A stretch of 64,000 nucleotides of DNA from Lachnospiraceae bacterium (GTDB taxonomy: Bacteria > Bacillota > Clostridia > Lachnospirales > Lachnospiraceae): NCBI GenBank assembly GCA_017405805.1, contig JAFQZU010000008.1, positions 62,001-126,000 on the forward strand. The letters run 5' to 3'. Position 1 is the first letter of the stretch. Each line of letters starts with the position of its first letter. Under the pieces are notes generated by a model. That model was not told where the DNA came from. It did no database searches and worked only from the letters and a program-made list of their open reading frames with translations. This document shows positions 1 to 9,508 of this stretch, one piece after another. The position numbers and the translations under genes are program-made.

Positions 1-864
1 CTTAACGATCTTGATCTCACAGCCGTTTGCCTTGCCGACCTGTGCAAGATACTGGCCGACGGTCTGCTTGCCGTCTTCCGCTCTTACATAGATCTGGTCA
101 TACAGGCAGATCTCCTTAAGCTGCTTGTTCAGTCTGCCGATGAGCATCTTCTCGATGATGTTCTGAGGCTTCCTCTTGTTCTCGGGGAGCTCTTCGTTCT
201 CCTTCATTGCCTGTGCAAGAAGGATCTCTTTCTCGTGCTCTTTGTACTCCTCAGAGACATCCTCTGCGGAGATGTACTTGGGATTCATAGCCGCGATCTG
301 CATAGCGACGTTCTTCAGGGCAGCCTTGACATCGTCGTTTACGACATCGGTCTGTGCCTCGACGATAACGCCGATCCTGCCTTCGCCGTGGAGATAGGAT
401 ACGACGCAGCCGTGGGTCGCGACGACCTTCTCAAATCTGCGGATGCTCAGCTTCTCGCCGATAACAGCGATCATGTCGACCAGGGAATCGGAGACCTTCT
501 TGGCGGTATCTTCTGCCCAGTCCTCGCCCATGAAGTCGTCGATGGTCTCAGCTGCGGAATTCAGCGCCTGGTTGGCGACCTTTGCGACGTAGTTGCGGAA
601 CTTCTCGTTCTTGGCCACGAAGTCGGTCTCGGAGTTGACTTCGACCACCGCTGCGGCGTCGTCGCCTTCCTGTGCGATCAGACAGATACCCTCTGCCGCG
701 ATCCTGTTTGCCTTCTTCTCAGCCTTGGCCTGGCCGTTCTTTCTGAGGAACTCGACAGCTGCGTCCATATCGCCGTTCGTGGCGGTAAGGGCCTTCTTGC
801 AGTCCATCATGCCTGCGCCGGTCATTTCTCTCAACTGCTTAACCTGTGCTGCTGTAATTGCCAT
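1..864 (-). CDS. tsf: Elongation factor Ts, C-terminus cut by window edge
   Basis: Guanine-nucleotide exchange factor that recycles EF-Tu from GDP to GTP form during translation. The translation from the ATG at 864 starts MAITAAQVKQLREMTGAGMM, the N-terminal UBA-like domain with its conserved TGAG and MDCKKAL segment, followed by the core domain containing NSETDFVAKN, the motif that contacts EF-Tu. 288 codons are visible with no stop, so the end of the gene lies beyond position 1; the family is usually about 300 residues here. It is 45 bases downstream of rpsB on the same strand, the standard rpsB-tsf operon, and probably shares its leader and promoter. Confidence 0.97.
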   Translation of the reverse strand, partial: MAITAAQVKQLREMTGAGMMDCKKALTATNGDMDAAVEFLRKNGQAKAEKKANRIAAEGICLIAQEGDDAAAVVEVNSETDFVAKNEKFRNYVAKVANQALNSAAETIDDFMGEDWAEDTAKKVSDSLVDMIAVIGEKLSIRRFEKVVATHGCVVSYLHGEGRIGVIVEAQTDVVNDDVKAALKNVAMQIAAMNPKYISAEDVSEEYKEHEKEILLAQAMKENEELPENKRKPQNIIEKMLIGRLNKQLKEICLYDQIYVRAEDGKQTVGQYLAQVGKANGCEIKIVK

Positions 865-909
865 AATTTATCACCATTCCATTTCTTTGAAACTTGTTAT
901 CGATTCAGA

Positions 910-1680
910 TTAAAGAGTGCCTTCCTCAGCCTGTACAGCCTCGCTGGCAGCGGATTCCTGTGCAAGCGCTTCCTGCTCGGAAGTGTCGACGTTCTCCTCG
1001 CCCTGGCGCGCCTCGATGACAGCGTCTGCCATCTTGCTGCAAAGGAGCTTGACTGCGCGGATCGCGTCGTCGTTGCCGGGAATGACATAATCAAGTTCTT
1101 CGGGATCGCTGTTGGTATCGCCGATACCGATCAGGGTGATGCCCAGAGCGTGAGCCTCTGCTACGCAGATTCTCTCCTTCTTGGGGTCGATGACGAAGAT
1201 CGCGTCCGGAATGTGCTCCATGGTCTTGATGCCGCCCAGGTTCTTCTCGAGCTTGTTCCACTCCTTGGTCAGCTTAGCGACTTCCTTCTTGGGAAGTACG
1301 TCAAAAGTGCCGTCCTCGGACATCTTCTCGATCTGTTTGAGACGGGCGATTCTGCTGCGGATGGTCTTGAAGTTGGTCAGCATGCCGCCGAGCCATCTCT
1401 CGTTGACATAGTACATGCCGCATCTCTCAGCCTCGTTCTTGACCGCGTCCTGCGCCTGCTTCTTGGTGCCGACGAAAAGGATGGTGCCTCCCTGGCTGGC
1501 GATCTCAAAAACTGCCTTGTAGGCCTCGTCCACTTTGATCACGGACTTCTGAAGGTCGATGATGTGGATGCCGTTGCGCTCCGTGAAGATGTAGGGAGCC
1601 ATCTTGGGGTTCCAGCGCCTTGTCTGATGTCCGAAGTGTACGCCTGCTTCGAGCAGCTGTTTCATTGTTACTACGCTCAT
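910..1680 (-). CDS. rpsB: 30S ribosomal protein S2
   Basis: Small-subunit protein that binds 16S rRNA near the head-body junction and is needed for S1 docking. The 256-residue product begins [20 protein letters not shown] and carries the family hallmarks [28 protein letters not shown] and [22 protein letters not shown]. The last 35 residues are a low-complexity Glu/Ala tail. An AGGAAAAG-type ribosome-binding site sits just before the ATG at 1680. It is the first gene of the rpsB-tsf operon, with a good promoter at 1814-1842 and a leader able to form a long stem, which suggests autoregulation by S2. Confidence 0.98.
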   Translation of the reverse strand: MSVVTMKQLLEAGVHFGHQTRRWNPKMAPYIFTERNGIHIIDLQKSVIKVDEAYKAVFEIASQGGTILFVGTKKQAQDAVKNEAERCGMYYVNERWLGGMLTNFKTIRSRIARLKQIEKMSEDGTFDVLPKKEVAKLTKEWNKLEKNLGGIKTMEHIPDAIFVIDPKKERICVAEAHALGITLIGIGDTNSDPEELDYVIPGNDDAIRAVKLLCSKMADAVIEARQGEENVDTSEQEALAQESAASEAVQAEEGTL

Positions 1681-1706
1681 TTCTTTTCCTCCGTTTTGTT
1701 AAACTT

Positions 1707-1788
1707 CCGTGTTTCCTTATCGCTTCGGGAAGAACCCTGCCACCCCCTCGCAAAGGCGCGGGAGCACCGGCATCTGCACGGAAACACG
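1707..1788 (-). promoter_or_regulatory. Structured 5' leader of rpsB-tsf
   Basis: Between the predicted start of transcription (about 1807) and the rpsB ATG, CGTGTTTCC (1708-1716) pairs perfectly with GGAAACACG (780-788 of the same kilobase, 1780-1788), closing about 63 bases that themselves fold (CTCCC/GGGGG and GCG/GCG stems around 1741-1762). Ribosomal S2 operons commonly have autoregulatory leaders that S2 binds; that this one does so is inference. I could not match it to a named leader family. Confidence 0.5.
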
Positions 1789-1813
1789 TGCTTGATATAA
1801 CAGCAACGCGAAT

Positions 1814-1842
1814 ATTTTAACACGCATCAATGCGCCGTGCAA
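1814..1842 (-). promoter_or_regulatory. Promoter of rpsB-tsf
   Basis: Reading the minus strand, TTGCAC (1837-1842) and TAAAAT (1814-1819) are separated by exactly 17 bases. This is a near-consensus sigma-A promoter located just past the end of codY and upstream of the rpsB leader. Confidence 0.75.
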
Positions 1843-1850
1843 GAATTTTT

Positions 1851-2645
1851 TCAGACAGATTCCAGTTTGCCCTTCATCTGGTCCAGTTCTCCGTAGATCG
1901 CGTCGTTGAGCACTTTAATATAGGTCCCCTTCATACCGGAAGAGCGGGATTCGATGACGCCCGCCGATTCGAACTTGCGCAGGGCGTTTACCACGACGCT
2001 CCTCGTGATGCCCGCCTTGTCCGCGATCTTGCTGGCCACGAGGATCCCTTCGATCCCCTGCAGTTCCTCGAAGATATGGATGATCGCGTGCATCTCCGTA
2101 TAGCTGAGCGTGCCGATGGCTGACCTGACTACGTTGAGCTTGCGGTTCTCTTCCGCCGTCTCCTCGGATACCGCGCGCAGCATCTCGAGGCCCACGACCG
2201 TAGTGCCGTACTCGCAGAGCAGAATGTCGTTGACGGAATACTGTGCGTCCCTCCGGTACAGGAATACCGTTCCGAGGCGCTCGCCGGCGATCTCGATCGG
2301 CGCTATGATCCCGACGTCGTCCATGTCCTGGTCGTCCGTAAAGCCCAGCGTTCCGAGGCTCACGTTCTCATGGGTCGAAAGGACGCTGAGGAAGCGGTCG
2401 TTGAGAGCGGGGTCGATAAAAGAACCGACCATGTCCTCCACCATCTCCCCCAGGACCGGGATGTTCTCCCTCTCCCCGTATCCCAGGACCTTGCCTTTGC
2501 GGCTGATCACCAGGATATTGGATTCCAGGATCTTGCTCATGACGCGGCAGATGTCATTGAAGATCACCTTGCCGGTATCGTTGTTGTTCAGCAGTTTCTG
2601 GATCATTCTCGTCTTGTCCAGAAGTTCAACGTTATTATAATTCAC
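1851..2645 (-). CDS. codY: GTP-sensing global regulator CodY
   Basis: Represses nutrient-uptake and amino-acid genes when GTP and branched-chain amino acids are plentiful. The 264-residue product has the N-terminal GAF sensor (about 1-155, beginning MNYNNVELLDKTRMIQKLL) and a C-terminal winged helix-turn-helix (about 200-245) with ASKIADKAGITRSVVVNALR, the nearly invariant CodY DNA-recognition helix. Translation starts at GTG (2643-2645), six bases after AAAGGAG. It lies 19 bases after topA, so the two are probably co-transcribed, as in many Firmicutes. The ppGpp enzyme rel, which controls the GTP pool CodY senses, is encoded 4.4 kb upstream. Confidence 0.97.
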   Translation of the reverse strand: MNYNNVELLDKTRMIQKLLNNNDTGKVIFNDICRVMSKILESNILVISRKGKVLGYGERENIPVLGEMVEDMVGSFIDPALNDRFLSVLSTHENVSLGTLGFTDDQDMDDVGIIAPIEIAGERLGTVFLYRRDAQYSVNDILLCEYGTTVVGLEMLRAVSEETAEENRKLNVVRSAIGTLSYTEMHAIIHIFEELQGIEGILVASKIADKAGITRSVVVNALRKFESAGVIESRSSGMKGTYIKVLNDAIYGELDQMKGKLESV

Positions 2646-2664
2646 TGCTTGCTCCTTTGCCGAA

Positions 2665-4833
2665 TTACGCTTCTCTCTTCTCTTCCGTCTTTACATCTGC
2701 CGCTTCTTCGTCCCGCGGCCTCTCCTGCACATGTCCGCACTCCTCGTTCATACAGACGAGCCGGTTCCCTTTTTCCAGCATCATCCCGCCGCACTTGGGG
2801 CAGTTTATGCCGGAAGGCTTCTGCCACACCATAAAGTCACAGGCCGGATTGTCGATGCAGCCGTAGTATTTCCTGCCCTTTCTGGTCTTGCGCTCCACAA
2901 TGTCCTTCCCGCACTTTGGACACGCCACGCCGATCTTCTCGTAGTAGGGCTTGGTGTTGTGGCACTCGGGAAAACCGGGACAGGCCAGAAATCTCCCGTG
3001 AGGACCGTACTTGATCACCATGCGTCTGCCGCACAGCTCGCAGATCTCATCCGACTCCTCGTCGGCGATCTTCACCTTTTCAAGATCCTTCTCGGCCTGC
3101 AGCACCGCGTCGTCCAGATCGGGGTAGAAGTTCTCCACCACGGTCTTCCACTTGACTTCCCCGTCCGCTATTCCGTCGAGAAGGCTCTCCATATTGGCGG
3201 TGAACCGGGGATCCACGATCGAGGGGAAGGACTTTTTCATGATCCCGTTTACCACTTCCCCGAGCTCCGTCATGTAGAGATTTTTATTCTCTTTGGCCAC
3301 ATAGTGCCTTGCCATGATCGTCGTGATGGTCGGCGCGTAGGTACTGGGCCGGCCGATTCCCTCCTCCTCCATGGCTCTCACCAAAGAGGCCTCGGTGTAG
3401 TGCGGCGCAGGCTGCGTGAAGTGTCTTTTGGCGTCGATGGTGTCCAGGGAAAGCGCCGTGTCCTTTTGAAGGGGGAAACGGAGCGTCCCGTCGTCCTTAT
3501 TGTCTTCCATGTCGTCCCGATAGACACTCTCGAAGCCGTCAAAAAGGACCCTCGAAGCGGACAGCGTAAAGAGATGCTTCTCATCTGCAGAGACCCGCAC
3601 CTGCGTCATCTCATAGCGCGCGCCGCTCATCTGTCCGGCGACGAACCGCTTCCAGATCAGCTGGTACAGTCTGAACTGGTCTCTGGGCAGCAGGTCCTTG
3701 ATCTGGGACGGCTGAAGCGTCACGTCCGTGGGTCGGATGGCCTCATGGGCGTCCTGGATCTTTCCTTCCCTGCTTTCTTTTCTCGCGGCGCTCCCGTTTT
3801 CCGGCAGATACTCCTCACCGTACTGCTCACCGATAAAAGCCGCCGCGGCCTCCTTGGCCTCGTCCGAGATGCGGGTGGAGTCGGTTCGCAGGTAGGTGAT
3901 CAGCGCCGTCGTGCCATGCCCCTTGATCTCCACGCCTTCATAGAGCTGCTGCGCGATGCGCATGGTCTTCTGCGTGGAGAAATTCAGCGATTTGCTGGCC
4001 TCCTGCTGCAGGGTCGAGGTCGTAAAGGGAAGGGGCGGTTTGCGCGTTCTCTCCGACACCTTGATGTCTTTTACGGCGAAAGAAGCCTGTTCCAGTTCCT
4101 TTTTGAGCTTTTCCACCTCCGCGCCGTCTGTCAGCTCCCGCTTCTGCGTCTTTCCCTCCGGCGAGATATCGCCGTAATAATGGAAACAAAGGGGCTTTTT
4201 GTGTCCCTGCGCCGTGAGGAGCGCGTCCACCGTCCAGTATTCCTGGGGGATAAACGAGGAGATCTCGTCCTCGCGGTCCCCCACCATGCGCAGGGCTGCG
4301 GACTGCACGCGGCCGGCGGAGAGGCCTCTTTTGACTTTTTCCCAAAGAAGCGGGGAGATGCGGTATCCCACCATGCGGTCCAGGATCCTGCGGGTCTGCT
4401 GGGCGTTGACGAGATCCATATCGATCTCTCTGGCGTTTTTGAGCGACTCCGTGACTGCTTTCTTTGTGATCTCGTTAAATGTGATCCGGTATACTTCCTT
4501 GTCCGGCATGTCATCCAGCTTCAGCGCATAGATCAGATGCCAGGAAATGGCTTCTCCTTCGCGGTCCGGGTCGGTCGCGAGATAGATCCGGTCTGCCTTT
4601 TTGACCTGCTTGCGCAGGCCCGCCAGAAGTTCTCCCTTTCCCCTGATCGTAATGTAGTGGGGCTCGTAATCATGCTCTACGTCGACCCCGAGTTTGCTCT
4701 TGGGCAGATCGCGTACATGTCCGTTGCTTGCCGCCACATCATAGTTGGAACCGAGGAATTTCCTGATCGTCTTCACCTTTGCGGGCGACTCCACGATCAC
4801 GAGGTTCTTCTTTCTCTTTTTAACTGCTGCCAT
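2665..4833 (-). CDS. topA: DNA topoisomerase I
   Basis: Type IA enzyme that relaxes negative supercoils. The 722-residue product has a Toprim domain at the N-terminus (VIVESPAKVKTI; DPDREGEAISWHL), the catalytic tyrosine region ALITYLRTDSTRIS near residue 310, and three C-terminal four-cysteine zinc ribbons (CELCGRR..CPGFPEC, CPKCGKD..CIDNPAC, CPKCGGM..CMNEEC). Length and domain order are normal for Firmicutes. The start at 4833 is preceded by CCAGGAG at a rather long distance of about 12 bases. It follows hemZ by 23 bases and precedes codY by 19, which suggests one transcription unit. Confidence 0.97.
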   Translation of the reverse strand: MAAVKKRKKNLVIVESPAKVKTIRKFLGSNYDVAASNGHVRDLPKSKLGVDVEHDYEPHYITIRGKGELLAGLRKQVKKADRIYLATDPDREGEAISWHLIYALKLDDMPDKEVYRITFNEITKKAVTESLKNAREIDMDLVNAQQTRRILDRMVGYRISPLLWEKVKRGLSAGRVQSAALRMVGDREDEISSFIPQEYWTVDALLTAQGHKKPLCFHYYGDISPEGKTQKRELTDGAEVEKLKKELEQASFAVKDIKVSERTRKPPLPFTTSTLQQEASKSLNFSTQKTMRIAQQLYEGVEIKGHGTTALITYLRTDSTRISDEAKEAAAAFIGEQYGEEYLPENGSAARKESREGKIQDAHEAIRPTDVTLQPSQIKDLLPRDQFRLYQLIWKRFVAGQMSGARYEMTQVRVSADEKHLFTLSASRVLFDGFESVYRDDMEDNKDDGTLRFPLQKDTALSLDTIDAKRHFTQPAPHYTEASLVRAMEEEGIGRPSTYAPTITTIMARHYVAKENKNLYMTELGEVVNGIMKKSFPSIVDPRFTANMESLLDGIADGEVKWKTVVENFYPDLDDAVLQAEKDLEKVKIADEESDEICELCGRRMVIKYGPHGRFLACPGFPECHNTKPYYEKIGVACPKCGKDIVERKTRKGRKYYGCIDNPACDFMVWQKPSGINCPKCGGMMLEKGNRLVCMNEECGHVQERPRDEEAADVKTEEKREA

Positions 4834-4856
4834 ATTAAACGTTGACTCCTGGTTAC

Positions 4857-6314
4857 TTATTGATTTTTGTGAAACAAGCGCTCCTTGCGGGCGTTCATCT
4901 CATCGATATTGCGAATGTAGGTGGCGACGTCCTTGCAGTTGTCGCTCCTCTCGATCCGGCCGCCGGGGAAGACGCCTTTGGTGATGCTTCCGGCCCCCAG
5001 TGCCAGGATCGTCTGGATTTCTTCCATGATGAGGACATTGTAAAGTCCCTCTTTTCCTTCCCTGGCATAGCCGACGTTTTCATAGTTGCCGGACATATTC
5101 TTCTGCCTGTAGAGATAGTAGGGCTCCATTCCCATCGCGGCTGCGCTCTGCGCCGCCATCCGCACGCACCTGTCCGTATTGCGGATGGAGGAAAAACCGT
5201 TCTGCTCGATATATTTGTGCAGACGGGAGGCCCGCTTGACCGCGAGCGAGTGTGCGGTCAGGCTGTCCGGCCCGAGTTTTTCGATCTCGGACAGTGTATA
5301 CTGCACGTCCTCTTCCGTCTCCTCCGGAAGGCCCAGGATAATGTCCATGTTGATATTATCGAAGCCCTCTTCTCTCGCCATATAAAAAGCGCGGCGCACG
5401 TCGTCGACGGTGTGCTGTCTGCCGATCAGCCTGAGCGTTTTTTCAAGCATGGTCTGCGGGTTTACGCTGATCCGCTTTACGCCGCACTCCCGCAGCACCC
5501 GGAGCTTGTCGCGGGTAATGCTGTCCGGCCGCCCGGCTTCTACCGTAAACTCAAGAAGATCGTCCAAAGGGAAATTCCTGCGGAGCGTGGTGATAAGCCT
5601 CTCCAGCTGGAGAGGCTCCAGTGTCGTGGGCGTGCCCCCTCCTATATACAGAGTGTCCGGCGTGCGCCCCTGCATGAGCGCGGCGGCCGATTCGATCTCT
5701 TTTTCCAGCGTGTCCAGATACAGGTCCGCCCTGTCCTTCCAGGCGCCGATGGGGAAAGAGGTAAAGGAGCAGTACAGGCAGGTCGTCGGGCAGAAAGGAA
5801 TGCCGACATAGATGCTGTATCCTCCCTGCGCGTGGAGCGGCGAGAGGAGCTTCTTTTCCTTTGCGGCGATCCTTGCGGCCAGCTGTGCCTTTTCGGGGCT
5901 CACCTTGTGCTCCGTCTCCATGTAGCGGGCCGTCTCTTCGACCGTCGCCCCCTTTTCCAACTGTGCCATGGCCAGCTTGGTGGGCCGGATGCCGATCAGT
6001 TCTCCCCAGGGGAGTTCACGTCCCGTATGCTGCGTCAGCATTCGGTAAAGCATATGCTTCATTGCGGCCTTGCCGGCAGGGCACTTTATGTCATACCGGT
6101 CCCCCTGCGCGGCGGTGCGCATCTGCACGCCGGTCTCAGGCAGGCGCATCACGATCTCTTCGGGCAGGAACAGGATCTCCATAAAGATCTCCTGCGCCTC
6201 CTGCTTTCCTTCCCCCGTGAGCAGGACTTTTACGTCCTCCTCGGGATAAAAAGCCTTGATCAGGGAGTGGATCTCATAGCGATATAAATCCAGGTTTACG
6301 GTTGCATTGATCAT
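4857..6314 (-). CDS. hemZ: HemZ-type radical SAM coproporphyrinogen III dehydrogenase
   Basis: Radical SAM protein of the oxygen-independent coproporphyrinogen oxidase group. Of its 485 residues the first 150 form the extra N-terminal domain typical of HemZ; then comes YVGIPFCPTTCLYCSF with the iron-sulfur cysteines C175, C179 and C182 (CX3CX2C), followed by YIGGGTPTTL and EAGRPDSI, the SAM-binding elements. No other heme gene is in the window, so a role in heme synthesis is assumed from the family; related proteins can be heme chaperones. The ribosome-binding site before 6314 is weak. Confidence 0.9.
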   Translation of the reverse strand: MINATVNLDLYRYEIHSLIKAFYPEEDVKVLLTGEGKQEAQEIFMEILFLPEEIVMRLPETGVQMRTAAQGDRYDIKCPAGKAAMKHMLYRMLTQHTGRELPWGELIGIRPTKLAMAQLEKGATVEETARYMETEHKVSPEKAQLAARIAAKEKKLLSPLHAQGGYSIYVGIPFCPTTCLYCSFTSFPIGAWKDRADLYLDTLEKEIESAAALMQGRTPDTLYIGGGTPTTLEPLQLERLITTLRRNFPLDDLLEFTVEAGRPDSITRDKLRVLRECGVKRISVNPQTMLEKTLRLIGRQHTVDDVRRAFYMAREEGFDNINMDIILGLPEETEEDVQYTLSEIEKLGPDSLTAHSLAVKRASRLHKYIEQNGFSSIRNTDRCVRMAAQSAAAMGMEPYYLYRQKNMSGNYENVGYAREGKEGLYNVLIMEEIQTILALGAGSITKGVFPGGRIERSDNCKDVATYIRNIDEMNARKERLFHKNQ

Positions 6315-6332
6315 ATATTAAATCCATACCCG

Positions 6333-6357
6333 AAAAAAAGGCGCGAGGCCTTTTTTC
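6333..6357 (-). terminator. Hairpin terminator after the MBL-fold gene
   Basis: AAAAAAGGC (334-342 past 6000) pairs with GCCTTTTTT (6348-6356) around a 5-base loop, and the stem is followed by a T-run on either strand. It lies between the end of the MBL-fold gene (6364) and the start of hemZ (6314), so it would end the rel-MBL transcript, with some read-through into hemZ likely since there is little room for another promoter. Confidence 0.65.
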
Positions 6358-6363
6358 TTATTA

Positions 6364-7002
6364 TTATCTTATAAAGTAATTATATTTCTTCTCATGTCCG
6401 ATCGTGGTAAAGCCCATGTGCCCCGGCAGTACCTGCGTATCGTCCGGCAGGACAAAGAGCTTCTCCTTGATGGACCGCACCAGCGCGCTGGTGGACCCGG
6501 TGGGCAGATCGGTCCTTCCCACGGATTCGGCAAAAAGCGTATCGCCGCTCAGAAGAATATGCTCCTCTTCAATATAATAGCAGCAGCTTCCCACCGTATG
6601 GCCGGGCGTCTCGATCACGCGCAGCGTGATCCCCGCCTCTGTGATCTCCTCCCCTTCTTTGAGGTAACGGTCAGGAGACACCGTGCAGGAGCGCACGCCA
6701 AAAGGAGAACTGTTCAGATACGCGTCCTCGCACAGCTCCCTCTCTTTTTCCGGCGCGTAGAGTTTGGCCCCGGAATAGTCGATCATGGCCTGAACGCCCA
6801 TGATATGGTCAAAATGCGCGTGGGTCAGAAAGATCGCCTTTACGCTGAGCCCTTTCGCCGCGAGCGCTTCACAGAGCTCCTTTCCGTGATCACCGGGATC
6901 CACGGCGATGCATTCGCTGCTCCCCTTGCGGAAAAGATAGTAAAAATTGGTCTGTACCGGTCCGACTGTATAGCAGCCGATCTGGATCTCGTGCTCTTTC
7001 AT
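6364..7002 (-). CDS. MBL-fold metallo-hydrolase (glyoxalase II-like)
   Basis: Member of the metallo-beta-lactamase superfamily, 212 residues, with the metal-binding motif THAHFDH at residues 60-66, then ETPGHTVGSCCYYI and LSGDTLFAESVGRTDLPTGS, which complete the binuclear zinc site. This pattern is that of the YqgX/glyoxalase II-like hydrolases found next to rel and hemZ in clostridia. The substrate cannot be deduced; hydroxyacylglutathione is unlikely in organisms lacking glutathione. A GGGAG ribosome-binding site precedes the ATG at 7002, and the gene follows rel by 71 bases on the same strand. Confidence 0.88.
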   Translation of the reverse strand: MKEHEIQIGCYTVGPVQTNFYYLFRKGSSECIAVDPGDHGKELCEALAAKGLSVKAIFLTHAHFDHIMGVQAMIDYSGAKLYAPEKERELCEDAYLNSSPFGVRSCTVSPDRYLKEGEEITEAGITLRVIETPGHTVGSCCYYIEEEHILLSGDTLFAESVGRTDLPTGSTSALVRSIKEKLFVLPDDTQVLPGHMGFTTIGHEKKYNYFIR

Positions 7003-7073
7003 GCGGTGACTCCCTTATCTGTTCATGCGGCGCGGCCGCAGCCGTCTCAGGCCTTCCGGCCGGTTCAGCTGTT

Positions 7074-9410
7074 TCAGCCGCTTGTTCGTTTCACAGCCTG
7101 TACGTCGCGGATCGCCTGAAGCTTCGTGACGATATCCCGGAGCTGTTCCTTGCTGCTGATCTCAAATCCGAGCGTAAGTGTGGCGATGCCGTGCTTGCTC
7201 ACCATGGTGTTGACCCGGAGAAGGCTCACGTCCATCTCCGAGAAGGTCCTGGTAATCTCATTGAGAAGGCCCGCACGGTCATTGGCGTAGATATTGATCT
7301 CCGTCATGAAGCCTTCTTTTTCTTCGGAGACTTCCGAATTCCAGGTCGCTTCGATGATCCTGGCCCGGTCCTCCGGCGAGAGATTCTGTACGTTGACGCA
7401 GTCCGACCTGTGGATGGAGACGCCGCGTCCCCTCGTCACAAACCCCACGATATCATCTCCCGGCACCGGGTTGCAGCACTTGGAGAAACGGACCGCCACA
7501 TCGTGAATGCCTTTGACCACGATCGAGTTCTGGTTGCTGCTCCTGCCGTGCATGTGGGGCGGGTTCTCGGTGATCTGCCGGATCACCTCCTCGTCGGAAA
7601 GCTGCTTCTTGTGTTCCTGCTCGTAGAGCTCCCTCAGCTTATTGACGACCTGTCCTTCCTTGAGACCGCCGTGCCCGATGGCCGCCAGGACGGCGTCCCA
7701 GTCGCGGAAGCCGTACTTGCGCATCACTTCTTCCTGATACGCAGGCTTGAGCAGGTCGCTCATGACATAGTTCTTGCTCTTGCAGTACTGCGTCATCAGG
7801 TCGCGGCCCGTCACGATGTTCTCTTCCTTGTTCATGCGGCGGAACCACTGGTTGATCTTATTGCGGGTCGAAGGACTTCTCGCAATGCTCAGCCAGTCAA
7901 GGCTCGGTCCCCTGGAACTGGGTGAGGTCAGGACCTCGATCCGGTCTCCGTTGCGGATCCGGTAGTCGATGGGCACGATTTTGCCGTTTACACGGGCGCC
8001 CGTCATGCGGTTGCCCACCGCCGAGTGAATGGCATAAGCGAAATCCACCGGGGTGGAGCCCATGGGAAGTGTCTTTACCTCGCCTCTGGGCGTAAAGCAG
8101 TATACGCTGTCCGAGAACAGATCCAGATCACTCTTGAGCAGATCCATGAATTCCCGGTTGTCGGACATCTCCCTCTGCCACTCCAGGATCTGGCGAAGCC
8201 ATGCGAGTTTCTCCTCCTCGCGGCTGTCCCCCTTGGAGCCGGGCCCGCTGACGCCCTCCTTGTACTTCCAGTGAGCTGCGATACCGTACTCCGCGGCGCG
8301 GTGCATCTCGTAGGTTCCGATCTGCACCTCAAACGGAATGCCGTTGCTGCCGATGACTGTCGTGTGCAGCGACTGGTACATGTTGGGCTTGGGCATGGCG
8401 ATATAATCCTTGAACCGCCCCGGAATGGGCTTGTAGAGTTCGTGGATGATGCCCAGGGCCGCATAGCAGTCCTTGACTGACTCTACGATGATCCGCACGG
8501 CAAAAAGATCGAAGATCTGATCCAGATCCTTGTCCTGCTTGACCATCTTCTTATAGATGCTGAAGAAATGCTTCACGCGCCCGTCGACCGTGGCTGCGAT
8601 CCCATTCTCCACCATGTGCTCCCTGACCTCTTTTACGATGCTCTGGACAAATTTGTCGCGCTCGCTCTTCTTGCGGGCCACCTTCTCGACGAGATCGTAA
8701 TAGACGTCCGGCTTCAAATACTTGAGCGCAAGGTCATCCAGTTCCACCTTGATCTTGGAAATGCCCAGCCTCGCAGCGATGGGCGAATAGATGTCAAGGG
8801 TCTCCTGAGCGATCCGGATCTGCTTCTCCGGCGGCATGAACCCGAGGGTCCGCATATTATGGAGGCGGTCAGCCAGCTTGATCAGGATGACGCGGATGTC
8901 CTTCGCCATAGCCAGGAACATCTTGCGCAGGTTTCTGGCCTGCATCTCCTGCTGGACCTGCGTCTTGTCGCCGTAATCTCCGGAGAGGCGCAGTTTTTTC
9001 AGTTTGGTGACGCCGTCCACAAGGAGCTCGACGTCCGACCCGAACATGTCCCGTATCTCCTCGAGGGACATAACCGTGTCCTCCACGACGTCGTGAAGGA
9101 TGCCGGCCGTAATGGTCTCCTTGTCCATCTCCAGATCCGCCAGAATGATCGCGACGTTCAGAGGGTGGATGATGTAAGGTTCCCCGGATTTGCGAAGCTG
9201 CCCCTCGTGGGCGCTCCTCGCCACTTCATATGCCTTTTCGATCAGTGAGATATCGTCCGACGGATGGTACTTCCGGACACGCGAAATAAGCCCTTTGTAG
9301 AGTTCCTCCGGGCTTACGTTCTCCTTAAGTCTCTTCATCTTGCCGTTGTCAAACTCCGGCATGCTTGCGATCAATTTTTGTTCATCTGTCATGGAAATCC
9401 CGTCCGTCAT
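7074..9410 (-). CDS. rel: Bifunctional (p)ppGpp synthetase/hydrolase
   Basis: Makes and degrades the stringent-response alarmones. The 778-residue product has the HD hydrolase domain (HDVVEDT near residue 87, plus LADRLHNMRTL), the synthetase domain (DLFAVRIIV..YKPIPGRFKDYIAMPKPNMYQS), a TGS domain (FTPRGEVKTLPMGSTPVDFAYAIH), a zinc/helical region (CCNPVPGDDIVGF) and a C-terminal ACT domain. Both the HDxxED motif and the synthetase motifs are intact, so both activities are expected. The start is uncertain between the ATG at 9410 and a second in-frame ATG at 9392, neither with a strong ribosome-binding site. It is transcribed from a near-perfect promoter at 9436-9464. Confidence 0.96.
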   Translation of the reverse strand: MTDGISMTDEQKLIASMPEFDNGKMKRLKENVSPEELYKGLISRVRKYHPSDDISLIEKAYEVARSAHEGQLRKSGEPYIIHPLNVAIILADLEMDKETITAGILHDVVEDTVMSLEEIRDMFGSDVELLVDGVTKLKKLRLSGDYGDKTQVQQEMQARNLRKMFLAMAKDIRVILIKLADRLHNMRTLGFMPPEKQIRIAQETLDIYSPIAARLGISKIKVELDDLALKYLKPDVYYDLVEKVARKKSERDKFVQSIVKEVREHMVENGIAATVDGRVKHFFSIYKKMVKQDKDLDQIFDLFAVRIIVESVKDCYAALGIIHELYKPIPGRFKDYIAMPKPNMYQSLHTTVIGSNGIPFEVQIGTYEMHRAAEYGIAAHWKYKEGVSGPGSKGDSREEEKLAWLRQILEWQREMSDNREFMDLLKSDLDLFSDSVYCFTPRGEVKTLPMGSTPVDFAYAIHSAVGNRMTGARVNGKIVPIDYRIRNGDRIEVLTSPSSRGPSLDWLSIARSPSTRNKINQWFRRMNKEENIVTGRDLMTQYCKSKNYVMSDLLKPAYQEEVMRKYGFRDWDAVLAAIGHGGLKEGQVVNKLRELYEQEHKKQLSDEEVIRQITENPPHMHGRSSNQNSIVVKGIHDVAVRFSKCCNPVPGDDIVGFVTRGRGVSIHRSDCVNVQNLSPEDRARIIEATWNSEVSEEKEGFMTEINIYANDRAGLLNEITRTFSEMDVSLLRVNTMVSKHGIATLTLGFEISSKEQLRDIVTKLQAIRDVQAVKRTSG

Positions 9411-9435
9411 TGTCGCGAATGTCTGAAATAAGCAA

Positions 9436-9464
9436 ATTATAGTTTAGTTTACGGCATTCGTCAA
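9436..9464 (-). promoter_or_regulatory. Promoter of rel
   Basis: On the minus strand TTGACG (9459-9464) and TATAAT (9436-9441) are 17 bases apart, an almost consensus sigma-A promoter. The start of transcription would be near 9429, giving a leader of only 20-40 bases. Confidence 0.85.
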
Positions 9465-9508
9465 ATAAAGTTTAAGAAAAATTTTAGATTTTTATCATCT
9501 CCTTCCGG

